The notes beneath the pieces were generated by a model. It was not told the origin of the DNA, searched no databases, and saw only the letters and a list, made by a program, of their open reading frames with translations. This document shows positions 12,101-18,175 of a DNA stretch of 64,000 bases, one piece after another. The stretch covers positions 434,001-498,000 of the forward strand of contig JAPJBO010000035.1 in NCBI GenBank assembly GCA_030068145.1, given 5' to 3'. The first letter of the stretch is position 1; every line of letters begins with the position of its first letter. The DNA comes from Diplonema papillatum (lineage: Eukaryota > Euglenozoa > Diplonemea > Diplonemida > Diplonemidae). The position numbers and the translations under genes are program-made.

Positions 12101-15100
12101 CCGACACCCGGTCTTCCGTCCAACAGCAAGCGGCGCACCTTGCCCTTGTCTGTCGCGACGGCTCCGTTGGATCCCCGGTGGCCTCGGAGCAGGGCGAATG
12201 GCGGCGGGGCGCCGCGGAAGGGCGGAAACGGCGGAATTCCGCCCTGTGCGACGCGCTGGCGGGGCTGCTCGGAAGGCGCGAGGCCGAGCGCCGCGCCTGC
12301 GCGCGGGACGCCGCCCGGAGGTGCTTCGGGGCCCTCTGTCCCCAGGCTCCCCTCGCAGACGCGGCGGTTGCAAGCCTACCCCGCTGCATCACCGCCCAGG
12401 CCGACGACCGGAAAGCACTCGCCCGCCAGCGGGCCAACTCGGCAGTCTCGGCTTCTCGCTCCTCCGCGCCCAACGGCAGCTCCCCGCCTGCAGCTGCGCC
12501 CGCGAAGATCGGTCGCGACCAATATTTCACCGTCGCCCCGTCTCTCCGAGACTTCGTCCACAAGAGCCTCTGTTCGCTGTTTGACGGTCGCCTGCAGCAG
12601 ATCAGGAGCCTTTCGCACGAGGTTGGCCTGGCCATCACGAAAGCGGTGCTGTCGACCGGCGGGGCGGCGGCGCCGTGTCAAGATGAACCGACACCCTCGG
12701 TGGGATCTGATGAGCGATCGGTCGAACACCTGAAGTCAGCTCTCGGCTCATCCCGCGTCGCCAGTCCTGCTTGCGCCGCGGGCCCGCCGGCGGCCGAGCG
12801 CCGGGTGCCGGCGAGGCCGCCCGCGCGGGGTGTGACGGACTTCGTCTTCAAAAGCTTGGCGTCCCTGTTCGACCGCCAGCGGGGCGAGCGGGCGCGCCTG
12901 GCGGCGCAGCTCGCCGGCTCGTGCGCGGCGGCGCAGCGGAAAGGGGGCGGCGAAGCTCCCGGGGCCGGCCGGCCGGGCCAGATCCCCGGCGCCCGCCGAG
13001 GAGGCGCGAGCAGCGCGGAAGAAGCCGAAGCCGGCGGACCACCGTCTCGCGGTCATCAGCAGCTGCCTGCCGCGCGTGCGGCGGGGGCTCACCCGGCAGC
13101 GGAAGCTGCTGCGGCATTCGACGCCGAAACCCGGCGCCGCGGCCCCGCTGGCGCGGGTGCAGGAGTGTCCGGCGCGGTTCGAGGCTCCGACGCGATCGAG
13201 CCTTCGCCGTGCGAACAGGTTGGCGCTACATTCGACAGCGCGGAAGAAGTCGAAGCCGGGGGGACTCACCCGGCAGCGGAGGCTGCTGCGGCATTCGACC
13301 CCGAAACCCGGCAGGCAGACGCGGGTGCAGGAGTGTCCGGGACGGTCCGAGGCTCCGACGTGATCGGGCCATCGCCTTGCGAACAGGTTGGCGCTACATT
13401 CGACAGCGCGGAAGAAGTCGAAGACGACGGACCACCGTCTCGCGGTCATCAGCAGCCGCCTGCAGCGGAAGCTGCTGCGGCATTCGACCCCGAAACCCAG
13501 CACCACGGCCCTGCAGACACGGGTGCAGGAGTGTCCGGGACGGTCCGAGGCTCCGACGCGATCGGGCCATTGCCTTGCGAAGAGGCTGTCGCTGCATTCG
13601 ACAGCGCGGAAGAAGCCGACGCCGGCGAACCGTCTCGCGGCCATCTGCCGCCGCCTGCTGCGGCGAGTGCGGCGGGGCCTCGCCCGGCAGCAGAAGCTGC
13701 TGCGCCTTCCGACCCCGAAACCAGGCGGTCAGACGCGGGTGCAGGAGTGTCCGGCGCGGTTCGAGGCTCCGACGTGATAGAGCCATCGCCTTACGAAAAG
13801 GTTGCCGCTGCATTCGACAGCTTGCTCGCGTGTCGGCAGACCATGGCGTGCGAGGGAGCCGCGGAAAGCCTCGAGGGCTTGAGGACGCTTTGCCGGAAGG
13901 ACAGCGCGTCGAGTGCTCAATCCGCGCTTCCGGCAGATCTACGTCTGGCACCCAACGACCAGGAACGCACCTGCACCGATGAGCGGGGACTGGAGTCGAC
14001 GAGCGAGAAATTCGCGCAGGAAGACAAGCCTGGCCATCACGAACACGTCCGTACGGAAGGCGCAGCGGCAGCAGAGAACGGGCCATCCGGCGCGTTCGAA
14101 GAAGAGGTGCACCCGGTCCTCGGCGCCGGGAGCGAGGAAGCCGGCCGGCGGCGCGTGGCTGCCGGCGAGCGCGCGGCCCGGCTCGGCTTGGTCGCGTCCG
14201 CGGAGGCTTCCGCGCTGCGGATCCTGGCGCCCGCCGGTTATGCCCCTGGCCCAGGGCCGGCCCCTTCGGCGGCGCTGCGCGAGCTGCTGGCGTCCGAAGC
14301 GGCGGCGAGGGACCGCGTGGGCTCCGCGGAGAAGCTCGAGCGGTTGCGCGGCGTGAGCACCGGACGGCACCTCGCGGGCCGCCTCCGCCCCGGGGGCCGG
14401 AAGGGATCGTTTGGCGGTGAAAGTCGTGCCGGCGGGCTTCCGGCCGGCTTGTTCCCGCTCGCTGCGACAGCCGCGCCCGAGCAGCAGCAGCGGGGCTGCA
14501 TCTCGCGCGCGGAGTCGGCCGCGCGGCTGCGCTTGGTCCGAGCCGCCGAGGCTGCGGCGGTGTCGTGGTTTCGGCGCGTGGGCCTGGTAGATCCCGCCGA
14601 ATCCGGACCAAACCTCCGCTGCGCGTCGTCCGCCGGAAGCACGCCCGCGCGCAGTGAGGGGCGGGGGGGGGAAGGAGGGTGGCGCGGCTCCTGCGAGGCG
14701 GCCCAGCGGGCCGCCGTCGCCGCGTCCGAGAAGCTCGAGCGGCTGCGCGTGATCGCGGCGTGCGAGGCCATGGTGCGTGCGTCGGGGCGGCGGGCCCACC
14801 GCCGCCGCCGCCACCACCACCACGACCGTCCGCCCCGCCGGAGACGGGTGAGCATCGCCGAAGAGGTTGAACCGCCAGGGTTTGGCGACAAGACGGGGGT
14901 AGCGAGGGCTCAATCTCCCGCCAGGCGCGTGTTGATATTGTCATCCGTAGAGTCGGGTGTACGCGCGTCGCTGACGGCCGAAGCCGCTGAACCGACCGGG
15001 TTTGGCGACAAGACGGGGATAGAGAGGGCTCAATCTCCCGCCAGGCGCGTGTTGATATTGTCATCCGAAGAGTCGGGTGTACGCGCGTCGCTGACGGGCG

Positions 15101-17442
15101 AAGAGGCTGAACCGACAGGTGGTCACGGCGAGACGGGAACGGATCCACCGCACCAGACGGGACTGCGTGCCAGACGCTACTTGGCGCGGTCATCTGGAAG
15201 TTCAACTGTCCACGCGTCGCTGACAGCCGAAGTGGGGGCGGGACCGCCGCCCCGGCACGAGCACGCCGAGTTCCCCGCCGGGCGCTCCGTGCTGGCGGCC
15301 GGCGAATCGGCGGCGCGCGCGTCGCTGGCGGCGGGCTGCGCCCGCGCGCTGCTCGGGCTGCTGGCCCGGTTTTCGGCCGGCGCCGACCCGGACCTGCGCG
15401 CCCGCGTCCTCGTCGACCTCCCCGCCGCGCGGGCCCTCCGCGCTCTACAGGACGACTGCGAACCGGCCGCCCGGCAAACCATACGCGCCGAAGAACACTT
15501 GGCTCGGCTCGCCACGCTGGACCTTGGCTGCAACGCCCTCCGTACCATGTGCGCAGCTGTCGAACAGCGAGAGCGGCTCGGCCTCTTCCTGCGCAGGCAC
15601 CGCGTCGGCCGGCGCTGCGTCGCTTGCGAAGAAGCCGGCGGGAGGGCCGCGCTTTGGGCGCACGGCGAAAGCGCTGGAAGATCGTCGCTGGCGCGCGAAT
15701 TCGAGCGACAATGCATCGTTTGCGAAGAAGCAGGCGAGAGAGACACGCATTGGACGCACGGCGAAAGTGCTGAAAGATTGTCACTGGCGCGCGAATTCGA
15801 GCGTCAGTGCGTCGCTTGCGAAGAAGCCGGCGAGAGAGCCATACTTCGGACGCACGGCGAAACTGCTGGAAGATCGGCGCTGGCGTGCGAATTCGAGCGC
15901 GAATGCATCTTTTGCGAAGAAGCAGGCGAGAGGCGCGGGTTGCAAGCCGAACTGTCGCGGGCGGCGTGGCTTCGCCGCGAGACCTTCGAACGTGGGCTCC
16001 TGCTCGGGGACGAGTGCGGGATCTGGGCGGCGGCGCGGCTTCGTGAAGCCGAGCTACGCCCGCGCGAGGCCGGAGGTGCGACCGGAAGCTGTCCGCGCGG
16101 CGCGTTCGAAAAGGAAACAGCGCCCGCCGGCGGTGAAGCAGCGCGTGCGACCGGCGCAATGCTGCAGCGGCAGCCCCAGCAGCAGCAGATGCAGCTGCAG
16201 CAGCACCAACAAGATCAGCAGCAGCCCGAGCAAGATCAGCAGCAAGTGCACCTGCAGCAACAAGAGCAACTGCTACGGCAGCACCAACAGCAAGAGCAGC
16301 AGCTCGAGCTGCAGCAGCATGAACAAGAGCAGCTGCAGCAACAACAGCAGCTGCTGCAGCAGCATGAACAAGAGCAGCTACAGCAACAACAGCAGCTGCT
16401 GCTGCAGCAGCATGAACAAGAGCAGCTACAGCAACAACAGCAGCTGCTGCTGCAGCAGCATGAACAAGAGCAGCTGCAGCAACAACAGCAGCTGCTGCAG
16501 CAGCATGAACAAGAGCAGCTACAGCAACAACAGCAGCAGCAGCTGCAGCAGCTGCGGGCCGACCAAGCGCGCTTGGTGGCGAGCCAGGAAAGCACCCGCC
16601 GCGAGGTGATTGCGCGGGAGGCCGCGCAGCAGCAGCTGCTGGGCAGCGAGGCCGCGTGGCGGCGCGGGCTGCGGCTGCGGCACGCGGCGCGGGCGGCCGC
16701 GATGGGCGGCCGGTGGGCGGCGCGGGCGCGCCTGCAGCTGCGCGAGGGCGTCGAGCGCGGCTGGCTCCTCGCGTGGGCGGGGCCCCTGTTTTGGGCGTCG
16801 CCGCAGCTCGCGCTGGCCGCCCGCCTCTCCGTCGAAGCCGCCGCCGAGCCCGCCGCCCGGGCCGCCGTCCGCCGGCGCGAGGAGCTGCGCCGGATCGACG
16901 TCGAAATCGCGCACACCGAGGAGGCGCTCCTGCTGGCTGCCGCCGGCACCAGGTCGCCCAGCCCCGCGACGACAACCACCGAGACGACCACCCTAGCCTC
17001 GTTTTCGCGGTCGGCTCGGTCTTCGTCCGAAACCGCCACCGAGAGCACCACTGCGACGACGGGCGCCACTTCTTCGGGCAGCCGTTCGTCCTCGGCGGCG
17101 GCAGGGGCCGCGGCCGGGTCGCCGTCCTTCCGGAAGGCCGCGGGTTGCCAACGCGACCGAGAAGTGCTCTGCCGGCAGGAAACGTGGCTACGGGGCGAAT
17201 ACGGCGCGTCCGAAGCCGACGGGCACGCCGTGCTGCTGCGGGGCTTCGCGGCTCGCCGGCAGGAGCTGCTCGCGGCGGCGGCGCGGCTGCGGGTGGCCGC
17301 GCTCGCGGAAGAAGAAGAAGGCGCGCGCGAGACGCTGGTTCCCGCCGAGCGCCGGAGCCGCGTCGCGCTCTGCAACGTCATTCGGCAGGAGTTCGGCGCG
17401 CTGCTGAAGGGGAAGGCGAAGCGAAGGCGGCCCGGCCGATAA
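3118..17442 (+). CDS. giant modular repeat protein (4774 aa), function unknown
   Basis: One uninterrupted frame of 14.3 kb. I start at the ATG at 3118 (context GCCGCCATGC) rather than at the in-frame TTG at 3097. No catalytic domain is recognised. In order: a disordered S/T/N/Q-rich region (1-650); about twelve repeats of roughly 51 residues (about 660-1255); an Arg-rich patch resembling the N-terminus (LWRHVEA versus LWKHLRA); polyQ patches (about 1455 and 1555); Ala/Arg/Pro-rich helical sequence with 37-residue repeats (about 1890-1990); a family of about 37-residue helical modules (about 2420-3250); 57-65-residue repeats (about 3340-3560); E-xx-AR-xx-L helical repeats (3660-4160); 32-residue CxxC modules (4160-4280); a Q-rich coiled-coil-like rod (4345-4480); a Thr/Ser tract; and a basic C-terminus ending KRRRPGR. 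A structural or cytoskeletal role is inference. Its last codons and stop are copied in tandem downstream. Confidence 0.85.
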   Translation: MQGSRSERSRSMSNGPKEQLAAAKEPQPAPPLPASAVAADCPPKVTETRLWKHLRAVIPIEAAAITRRADRLRRWMRRPIRVPSSPAVFKSSLIEPSAEWSGFLQSEGETHRRSSPQTDRSVTPVEEQQQRPAQPVCAPTSQAEGEPMHMSGVATAKSTHRCSTPQREDQAAAVTAEQQRPAQSIGSSSEDRRANPQVAMVKRQHRAFSTAHVQRADHNDVFIDEHHQQPGWADGLFEDHRATPAVATAKTRSRAFSTVPVQRSDQHGFSADEQHQRPAQPVRVPTEEEDQRANPGPSVREFCVANEKSGNPSQLQLKRNSGEIECSKPIGLKEATPNQPEPAAPLSSTNDPTTQRSIKNTDNESDQLHVLATHPLSPAISTLTNCRVLSSPGNDAVGLATKPSFSNMVSSGFESQLGSAIGPVCEVANAFKAAANSEPAAEDPYTATGSAPTTPASPPTDELPQEKKVSRPSIDQEQKGRLASAVHRCSSAADVSGSSKHQDGSILAHNSNESVSLRIETDRSKTAELQDSHHDSFGWSAADTGEAHGTVHGSSATSLKTDSRVDGRCRHQMASPGRDAVERENSIQLTLSIDTVIARESSAASLGASDVNNDGTRQGQQHAAVSAPGITASTNDSSRVSGPKTGGQNDCDHEQRRNPKSEADAASIHPKRSGMMNASDGAATVPAEFNQQNEADCERQRALSATDAVERKASIRHPKRMDTKNACDGAATVSGESNQQNDDDREQQRALSATDTMEREASNCFPKRSSKGNISDDIVRQPGESNPETNNQNDGDHRQRAKSVTNTVECEASVCVQKRSDTWDASDDIVKQPGESNPETNSQNDVEHRLQRAKSAIDGVEREASICVPKRSSTWDASDDITRQPGKFNPEISHQKDGDHRERAKSVTNTVEREASVCVPKRSNTGNASDDIVKQPSESNPETNSQNDVEHRLQRAKSAIDGVEREASICVPKRSSTWDASDDITRQPGKFNPEISHQKDGDHRERAKSVTNTVEREASVCVPKRSNTGNASDDIVKQPSESNPETNSQNDVDHRRQRAKSATDTAECEASDCVPKRCSTWDASDDIARQPGELNPEIKQQKNGDQRRQRAKSATDTVEREAIVHVLKRSSTGNASDDIVRQSGESDPETDNPDDGDQRRQRATSAVDAVEREASACFRKRSNTGNASDDIVNQPGESNPETNDQNDGNRRQQRAPSATDTVKREASVCVPERSDTGNASGGTTREPSERDLQTDADPGDGRPHPVSADATEHAAGTCRSPTGIDARATAPPGEPDRQPEQCAHGGGPSRQPPAPSAQTAAGEGQQAGQHPPAKLSKFCTIRRKQTLWRHVEATAARNTARRPQRAGPPREPEGRRRRSSDGGGAPPGWEEAVARAAAALALEEGRARAGGLARCADFEAGARAVSSVVDILHALRRLDAAAPARPLPLSPAPQQQQLLLQRGSQLSPLHSGMRLAPQYSAWTVSDPPPRRPASHHAARSPCTASPGLSPSLDPHEVSRGFSLSLSAFSGRGSASSAAGLWCPSSSDFHDPPPQQQQQQQPQPGPVCDVHAPLIFSLLPPGEDPVPREASARARLAANLLSDLRVTTEKLGAALRLAGGEAAARAPLAEAWRALRERRAAESSVIGVLSAVEARRRHAIAASCARAAAGFGGVARGLAEAHRARLEESSPVTVPVVVLSAAMACVAAVGVARRGSFRRKVAALAAEQGSRLAAIVAGEGAELAAWLRRHDALGAVMFEKHALAADAEPQARAAAEAAQRAAFARIARAFPRFAGRPPRLAEPASPPAPAGAACSAPFGDRGGQKNGERPVSGQASGPEDAAADPSGTQGVELTSPSAPARTACSTHFGDRGGQQIGEQLLSEQASGPDGAEAGSSVAQGVEAACSARFCNEEQQTGEQLLSSGPDDAEAGSSVAQGVEAACSARFCNEEQQTGEQLLSSGPDDAEAGSSVAQGVEAACSARFCNEEQQNGLSGQARGLGDAAADPSLTRQVELTSSPAPAGAARSTSFRNRQPQGEERLLSGQAREPDDASAAPAPVAQRVEAASPLAPADAACAARNPEPRGGGLPWEQAREPAADPPAAAAQPVRHDDAAPAGASPLCAADGTFAFAASPRDGGPGPPSAAAAAALCDSDIVLDVEPSPRAADPARPAEAPAGDRSASPERRASAPPAASVPRKDLLQLEETARRRSIQARWDAAFTKEVAAWLAAPSRDLASSAPLHRPEEAAAAEAERAVASSDSPRADLPFSRQSALNSPTHPPESPADDVIRSLSVDSLSLCPSALSPTRQRLDDRLKGRGAAARQVVVESLNEIQTRLFEDRNSSPTHSAETDAACQSALSALIALLVSDQQRHRGEESVQFALDRLLQVNLAEAAGDLGRNETPSADLANGAAAPSQPDGAAQLVRRGSLPYSALAALLERQVGERRAAARLCALACVARLGSPAAVASEGFLGMAGPKTGVANEEEEKERYSPRARDGEDGSRPNAPVGCAPAAVDPEVSLGMAGPKTGVAPGKANEEEEGRHPPRAPVGEGGSRPQAPVGCAPAPPRRLSAHSSLAALFDRQLCQRHESAARFALGCVDRLRRVDAPHSELGAVSCSSVVGPPASPQRVPSDGPQVVSTPRRESAHSALAAQFGVQDATGQEPQRVPSDGPQVVSTPRRESAHSALAAATGQDEARCLRRVSAAHRALAASLDQQLRQRHEDATRFAAACARRLVVSAASVNRSRSAPDANEDQRPRTVPEFVPRASGGLADPDQLFPRRRMSAHSALVSQLDQQLRQRHEDAALFTLACVGRLRRARSCPTTPAAQVRRSSSESPRRRPMPAQKAAVAEQQVSQSARRMSAHSSLAALLDSQLRQRHEDAALFSLACVRRLERSQDGPVASVAEVGRSPPSSPVHAVAPACSVSVSIAKHQSRCTRRMSAHSSLVALLDHQRRQRQEDAAQLASAACNRLLEQDRRGLSGSSTTPVQGGLQDAADTRSSVQQQAAHLALVCRDGSVGSPVASEQGEWRRGAAEGRKRRNSALCDALAGLLGRREAERRACARDAARRCFGALCPQAPLADAAVASLPRCITAQADDRKALARQRANSAVSASRSSAPNGSSPPAAAPAKIGRDQYFTVAPSLRDFVHKSLCSLFDGRLQQIRSLSHEVGLAITKAVLSTGGAAAPCQDEPTPSVGSDERSVEHLKSALGSSRVASPACAAGPPAAERRVPARPPARGVTDFVFKSLASLFDRQRGERARLAAQLAGSCAAAQRKGGGEAPGAGRPGQIPGARRGGASSAEEAEAGGPPSRGHQQLPAARAAGAHPAAEAAAAFDAETRRRGPAGAGAGVSGAVRGSDAIEPSPCEQVGATFDSAEEVEAGGTHPAAEAAAAFDPETRQADAGAGVSGTVRGSDVIGPSPCEQVGATFDSAEEVEDDGPPSRGHQQPPAAEAAAAFDPETQHHGPADTGAGVSGTVRGSDAIGPLPCEEAVAAFDSAEEADAGEPSRGHLPPPAAASAAGPRPAAEAAAPSDPETRRSDAGAGVSGAVRGSDVIEPSPYEKVAAAFDSLLACRQTMACEGAAESLEGLRTLCRKDSASSAQSALPADLRLAPNDQERTCTDERGLESTSEKFAQEDKPGHHEHVRTEGAAAAENGPSGAFEEEVHPVLGAGSEEAGRRRVAAGERAARLGLVASAEASALRILAPAGYAPGPGPAPSAALRELLASEAAARDRVGSAEKLERLRGVSTGRHLAGRLRPGGRKGSFGGESRAGGLPAGLFPLAATAAPEQQQRGCISRAESAARLRLVRAAEAAAVSWFRRVGLVDPAESGPNLRCASSAGSTPARSEGRGGEGGWRGSCEAAQRAAVAASEKLERLRVIAACEAMVRASGRRAHRRRRHHHHDRPPRRRRVSIAEEVEPPGFGDKTGVARAQSPARRVLILSSVESGVRASLTAEAAEPTGFGDKTGIERAQSPARRVLILSSEESGVRASLTGEEAEPTGGHGETGTDPPHQTGLRARRYLARSSGSSTVHASLTAEVGAGPPPRHEHAEFPAGRSVLAAGESAARASLAAGCARALLGLLARFSAGADPDLRARVLVDLPAARALRALQDDCEPAARQTIRAEEHLARLATLDLGCNALRTMCAAVEQRERLGLFLRRHRVGRRCVACEEAGGRAALWAHGESAGRSSLAREFERQCIVCEEAGERDTHWTHGESAERLSLAREFERQCVACEEAGERAILRTHGETAGRSALACEFERECIFCEEAGERRGLQAELSRAAWLRRETFERGLLLGDECGIWAAARLREAELRPREAGGATGSCPRGAFEKETAPAGGEAARATGAMLQRQPQQQQMQLQQHQQDQQQPEQDQQQVHLQQQEQLLRQHQQQEQQLELQQHEQEQLQQQQQLLQQHEQEQLQQQQQLLLQQHEQEQLQQQQQLLLQQHEQEQLQQQQQLLQQHEQEQLQQQQQQQLQQLRADQARLVASQESTRREVIAREAAQQQLLGSEAAWRRGLRLRHAARAAAMGGRWAARARLQLREGVERGWLLAWAGPLFWASPQLALAARLSVEAAAEPAARAAVRRREELRRIDVEIAHTEEALLLAAAGTRSPSPATTTTETTTLASFSRSARSSSETATESTTATTGATSSGSRSSSAAAGAAAGSPSFRKAAGCQRDREVLCRQETWLRGEYGASEADGHAVLLRGFAARRQELLAAAARLRVAALAEEEEGARETLVPAERRSRVALCNVIRQEFGALLKGKAKRRRPGR
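5100..6885 (+). repeat. tandem ~51-residue repeats inside the giant gene
   Basis: About twelve in-frame units share the pattern R-A-K-S-x-T-D-x-V-E-R-E-A-S, then VCVPKRS, then ASDDI, then QPGESNPET. One double unit has been copied almost without change: the block near 5651 recurs 309 bp later, near 5960 (103 residues). Units on either side are more diverged, which points to recent unequal exchange. All unit lengths are multiples of three, so the frame is kept. Confidence 0.85.
8788..9120 (+). repeat. three 111-bp in-frame tandem repeats
   Basis: Units start at 8788, 8899 and 9010, exactly 111 bp (37 residues) apart, and differ by only a few bases. Each encodes EAGSSVAQGVEAACSARFCN followed by EEQQ. 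Flanking sequence holds older relatives (PAPAGAAxSTxF). A second 111-bp duplication lies at about 10998-11067 and 11109-11180. Confidence 0.85.
10385..12350 (+). repeat. ~37-residue helical module repeated about eight times
   Basis: The giant protein repeats the pattern R-R-x-S-A-H-S-x-L-A-A-L-L-D-x-Q, then LRQRHEDA, then about ten residues with A-C-V-x-R-L. Clear units start near 10387, 10813, 11209, 11452, 11692, 11926 and 12226. Weaker relatives (FVHKSLCSLFD, FVFKSLASLFD) lie near 12545 and 12838. Spacing is irregular because Ser/Pro-rich linkers separate the helices. The pattern is amphipathic, with conserved Leu at heptad-like steps and a basic-acidic RQRHED core. I know no named family with this signature. 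Confidence 0.75.
13150..13815 (+). repeat. four 57-73-residue in-frame repeats
   Basis: Four units encode GAGVSGxVRGSDxI, then (E/G)PxPCE, then FDSAEEVE. They begin near 13150, 13323, 13521 and 13738. A Pro/Gly-rich segment of variable length separates them. The fourth unit ends differently (FDSLLACRQTM). A related duplication (PTGFGDKTG, then RRVLILSS) sits at about 14875-15110 with a 120-bp period. Confidence 0.75.
15600..15960 (+). repeat. 32-residue CxxC modules in the giant protein
   Basis: About 3.5 copies with an exact 96-bp period (15693, 15789, 15885) encode HGExAxRxxLAxEFER, then C-x-x-C-EEAGER. The four Cys pairs are CVAC, CIVC, CVAC and CIFC. Two adjacent CxxC pairs could form a zinc site, or pairs could cross-link neighbouring modules. 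Both ideas are inference, as no known zinc-finger family is matched. Confidence 0.75.
16150..16560 (+). repeat. CAG/CAA-rich polyglutamine rod
   Basis: Glutamine-rich segment with a repeated unit of 13-14 residues (HEQEQLQQQQQLL), at least five near-identical copies. Leu and charged residues recur at regular steps among the Gln, which suggests a long coiled coil rather than pure polyQ. Mixed CAG and CAA codons with alternating patterns at the nucleotide level show the whole unit was duplicated. Confidence 0.85.
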
Positions 17443-18175
17443 GCCGCGTGGCCGAGGCCTGCGACCGCCACCACGAAAACCCGCGTGCTTTTTCCCCGCG
17501 CATCCTCCAGCACTCCTCTCGCCGACATCAAGAGACCTCCATCTGGCTGCACATCATTCGGCAGGAGTTCGGCGCGCTGCTGAAGGGCGAAGCGAAGCGA
17601 CGGCGGCCCGGCCGATAAGCCGCGTGCGAGGCCTGCGACCGCTACCTCGAAAACCAGCGTGCTTTTTCCCCGCGCATCCTCCAGCACTCCTCTCGCCCAC
17701 ATCAAGAGACCTCCGTCTGGCTACACATCATTCGACAGGAGTTCGGCGCGCTGCTGAAGGGGAAGGCGAAGCGAAGGCGGCCCGGCCGATAAGCCGCGTG
17801 GCCGGGGCCTGCGGCCGCTACCACGAAGACCCGCGTGCTTTTCCCCCGCGCATCCTCCAGCACTCCTCTCGCCGACATCAAGAGCTCCATCTGGCTGCAC
17901 ATCATTCGGCATGAGTTCGGCGCGCTGCTGAAGGGCGAAGCGAAGGCGGCCCGGCCGATAAGCCGCGTGGCGGGGCCTGCGACCGCTACCTCGAAAACCA
18001 GCGTGCTTTTTCCCCGCGCATCCTCCAGCACTCCTCTCGCCCACATCAAGAGACCTCCGTCTGGCTACACATCATTCGACAGGAGTTCGGCGCGCTGCTG
18101 AAGGGGAAGGCGAAGCAAAGGCTGCCCGGCCGATAAGCCTCGTGGCCGGGGCCTGCGACCGCTACCACGAAACCC
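17379..18175 (+). repeat. tandem copies of the giant gene's 3' end and flank
   Basis: The last ~64 bp of the gene (encoding IRQEFGALLKG and the basic tail, with the TAA stop) plus about 110 bp of 3' flank are repeated head to tail. The conserved ATTCG(G/A)CA-GGAGTTCGG core starts at 17379, 17555, 17729, 17903 and 18073, a period of about 174 bp. Units 2-5 are not part of the main frame. Small insertions and deletions (for example GGCGAAGCGACGG versus GGGAAGGCGAAGC) make the peptide frames drift. The first unit differs upstream of the core (CTCTGCAACGTC versus CTGCACATC). Confidence 0.85.

Noticed and set aside
13394-16975. Minus-strand frame of ~1190 codons antisense to the giant gene
   Set aside because: Shadow of very GC-rich, repetitive sense coding sequence. 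It has low-complexity Ala/Arg/Cys content and no domain, and the repeats follow the sense periods.
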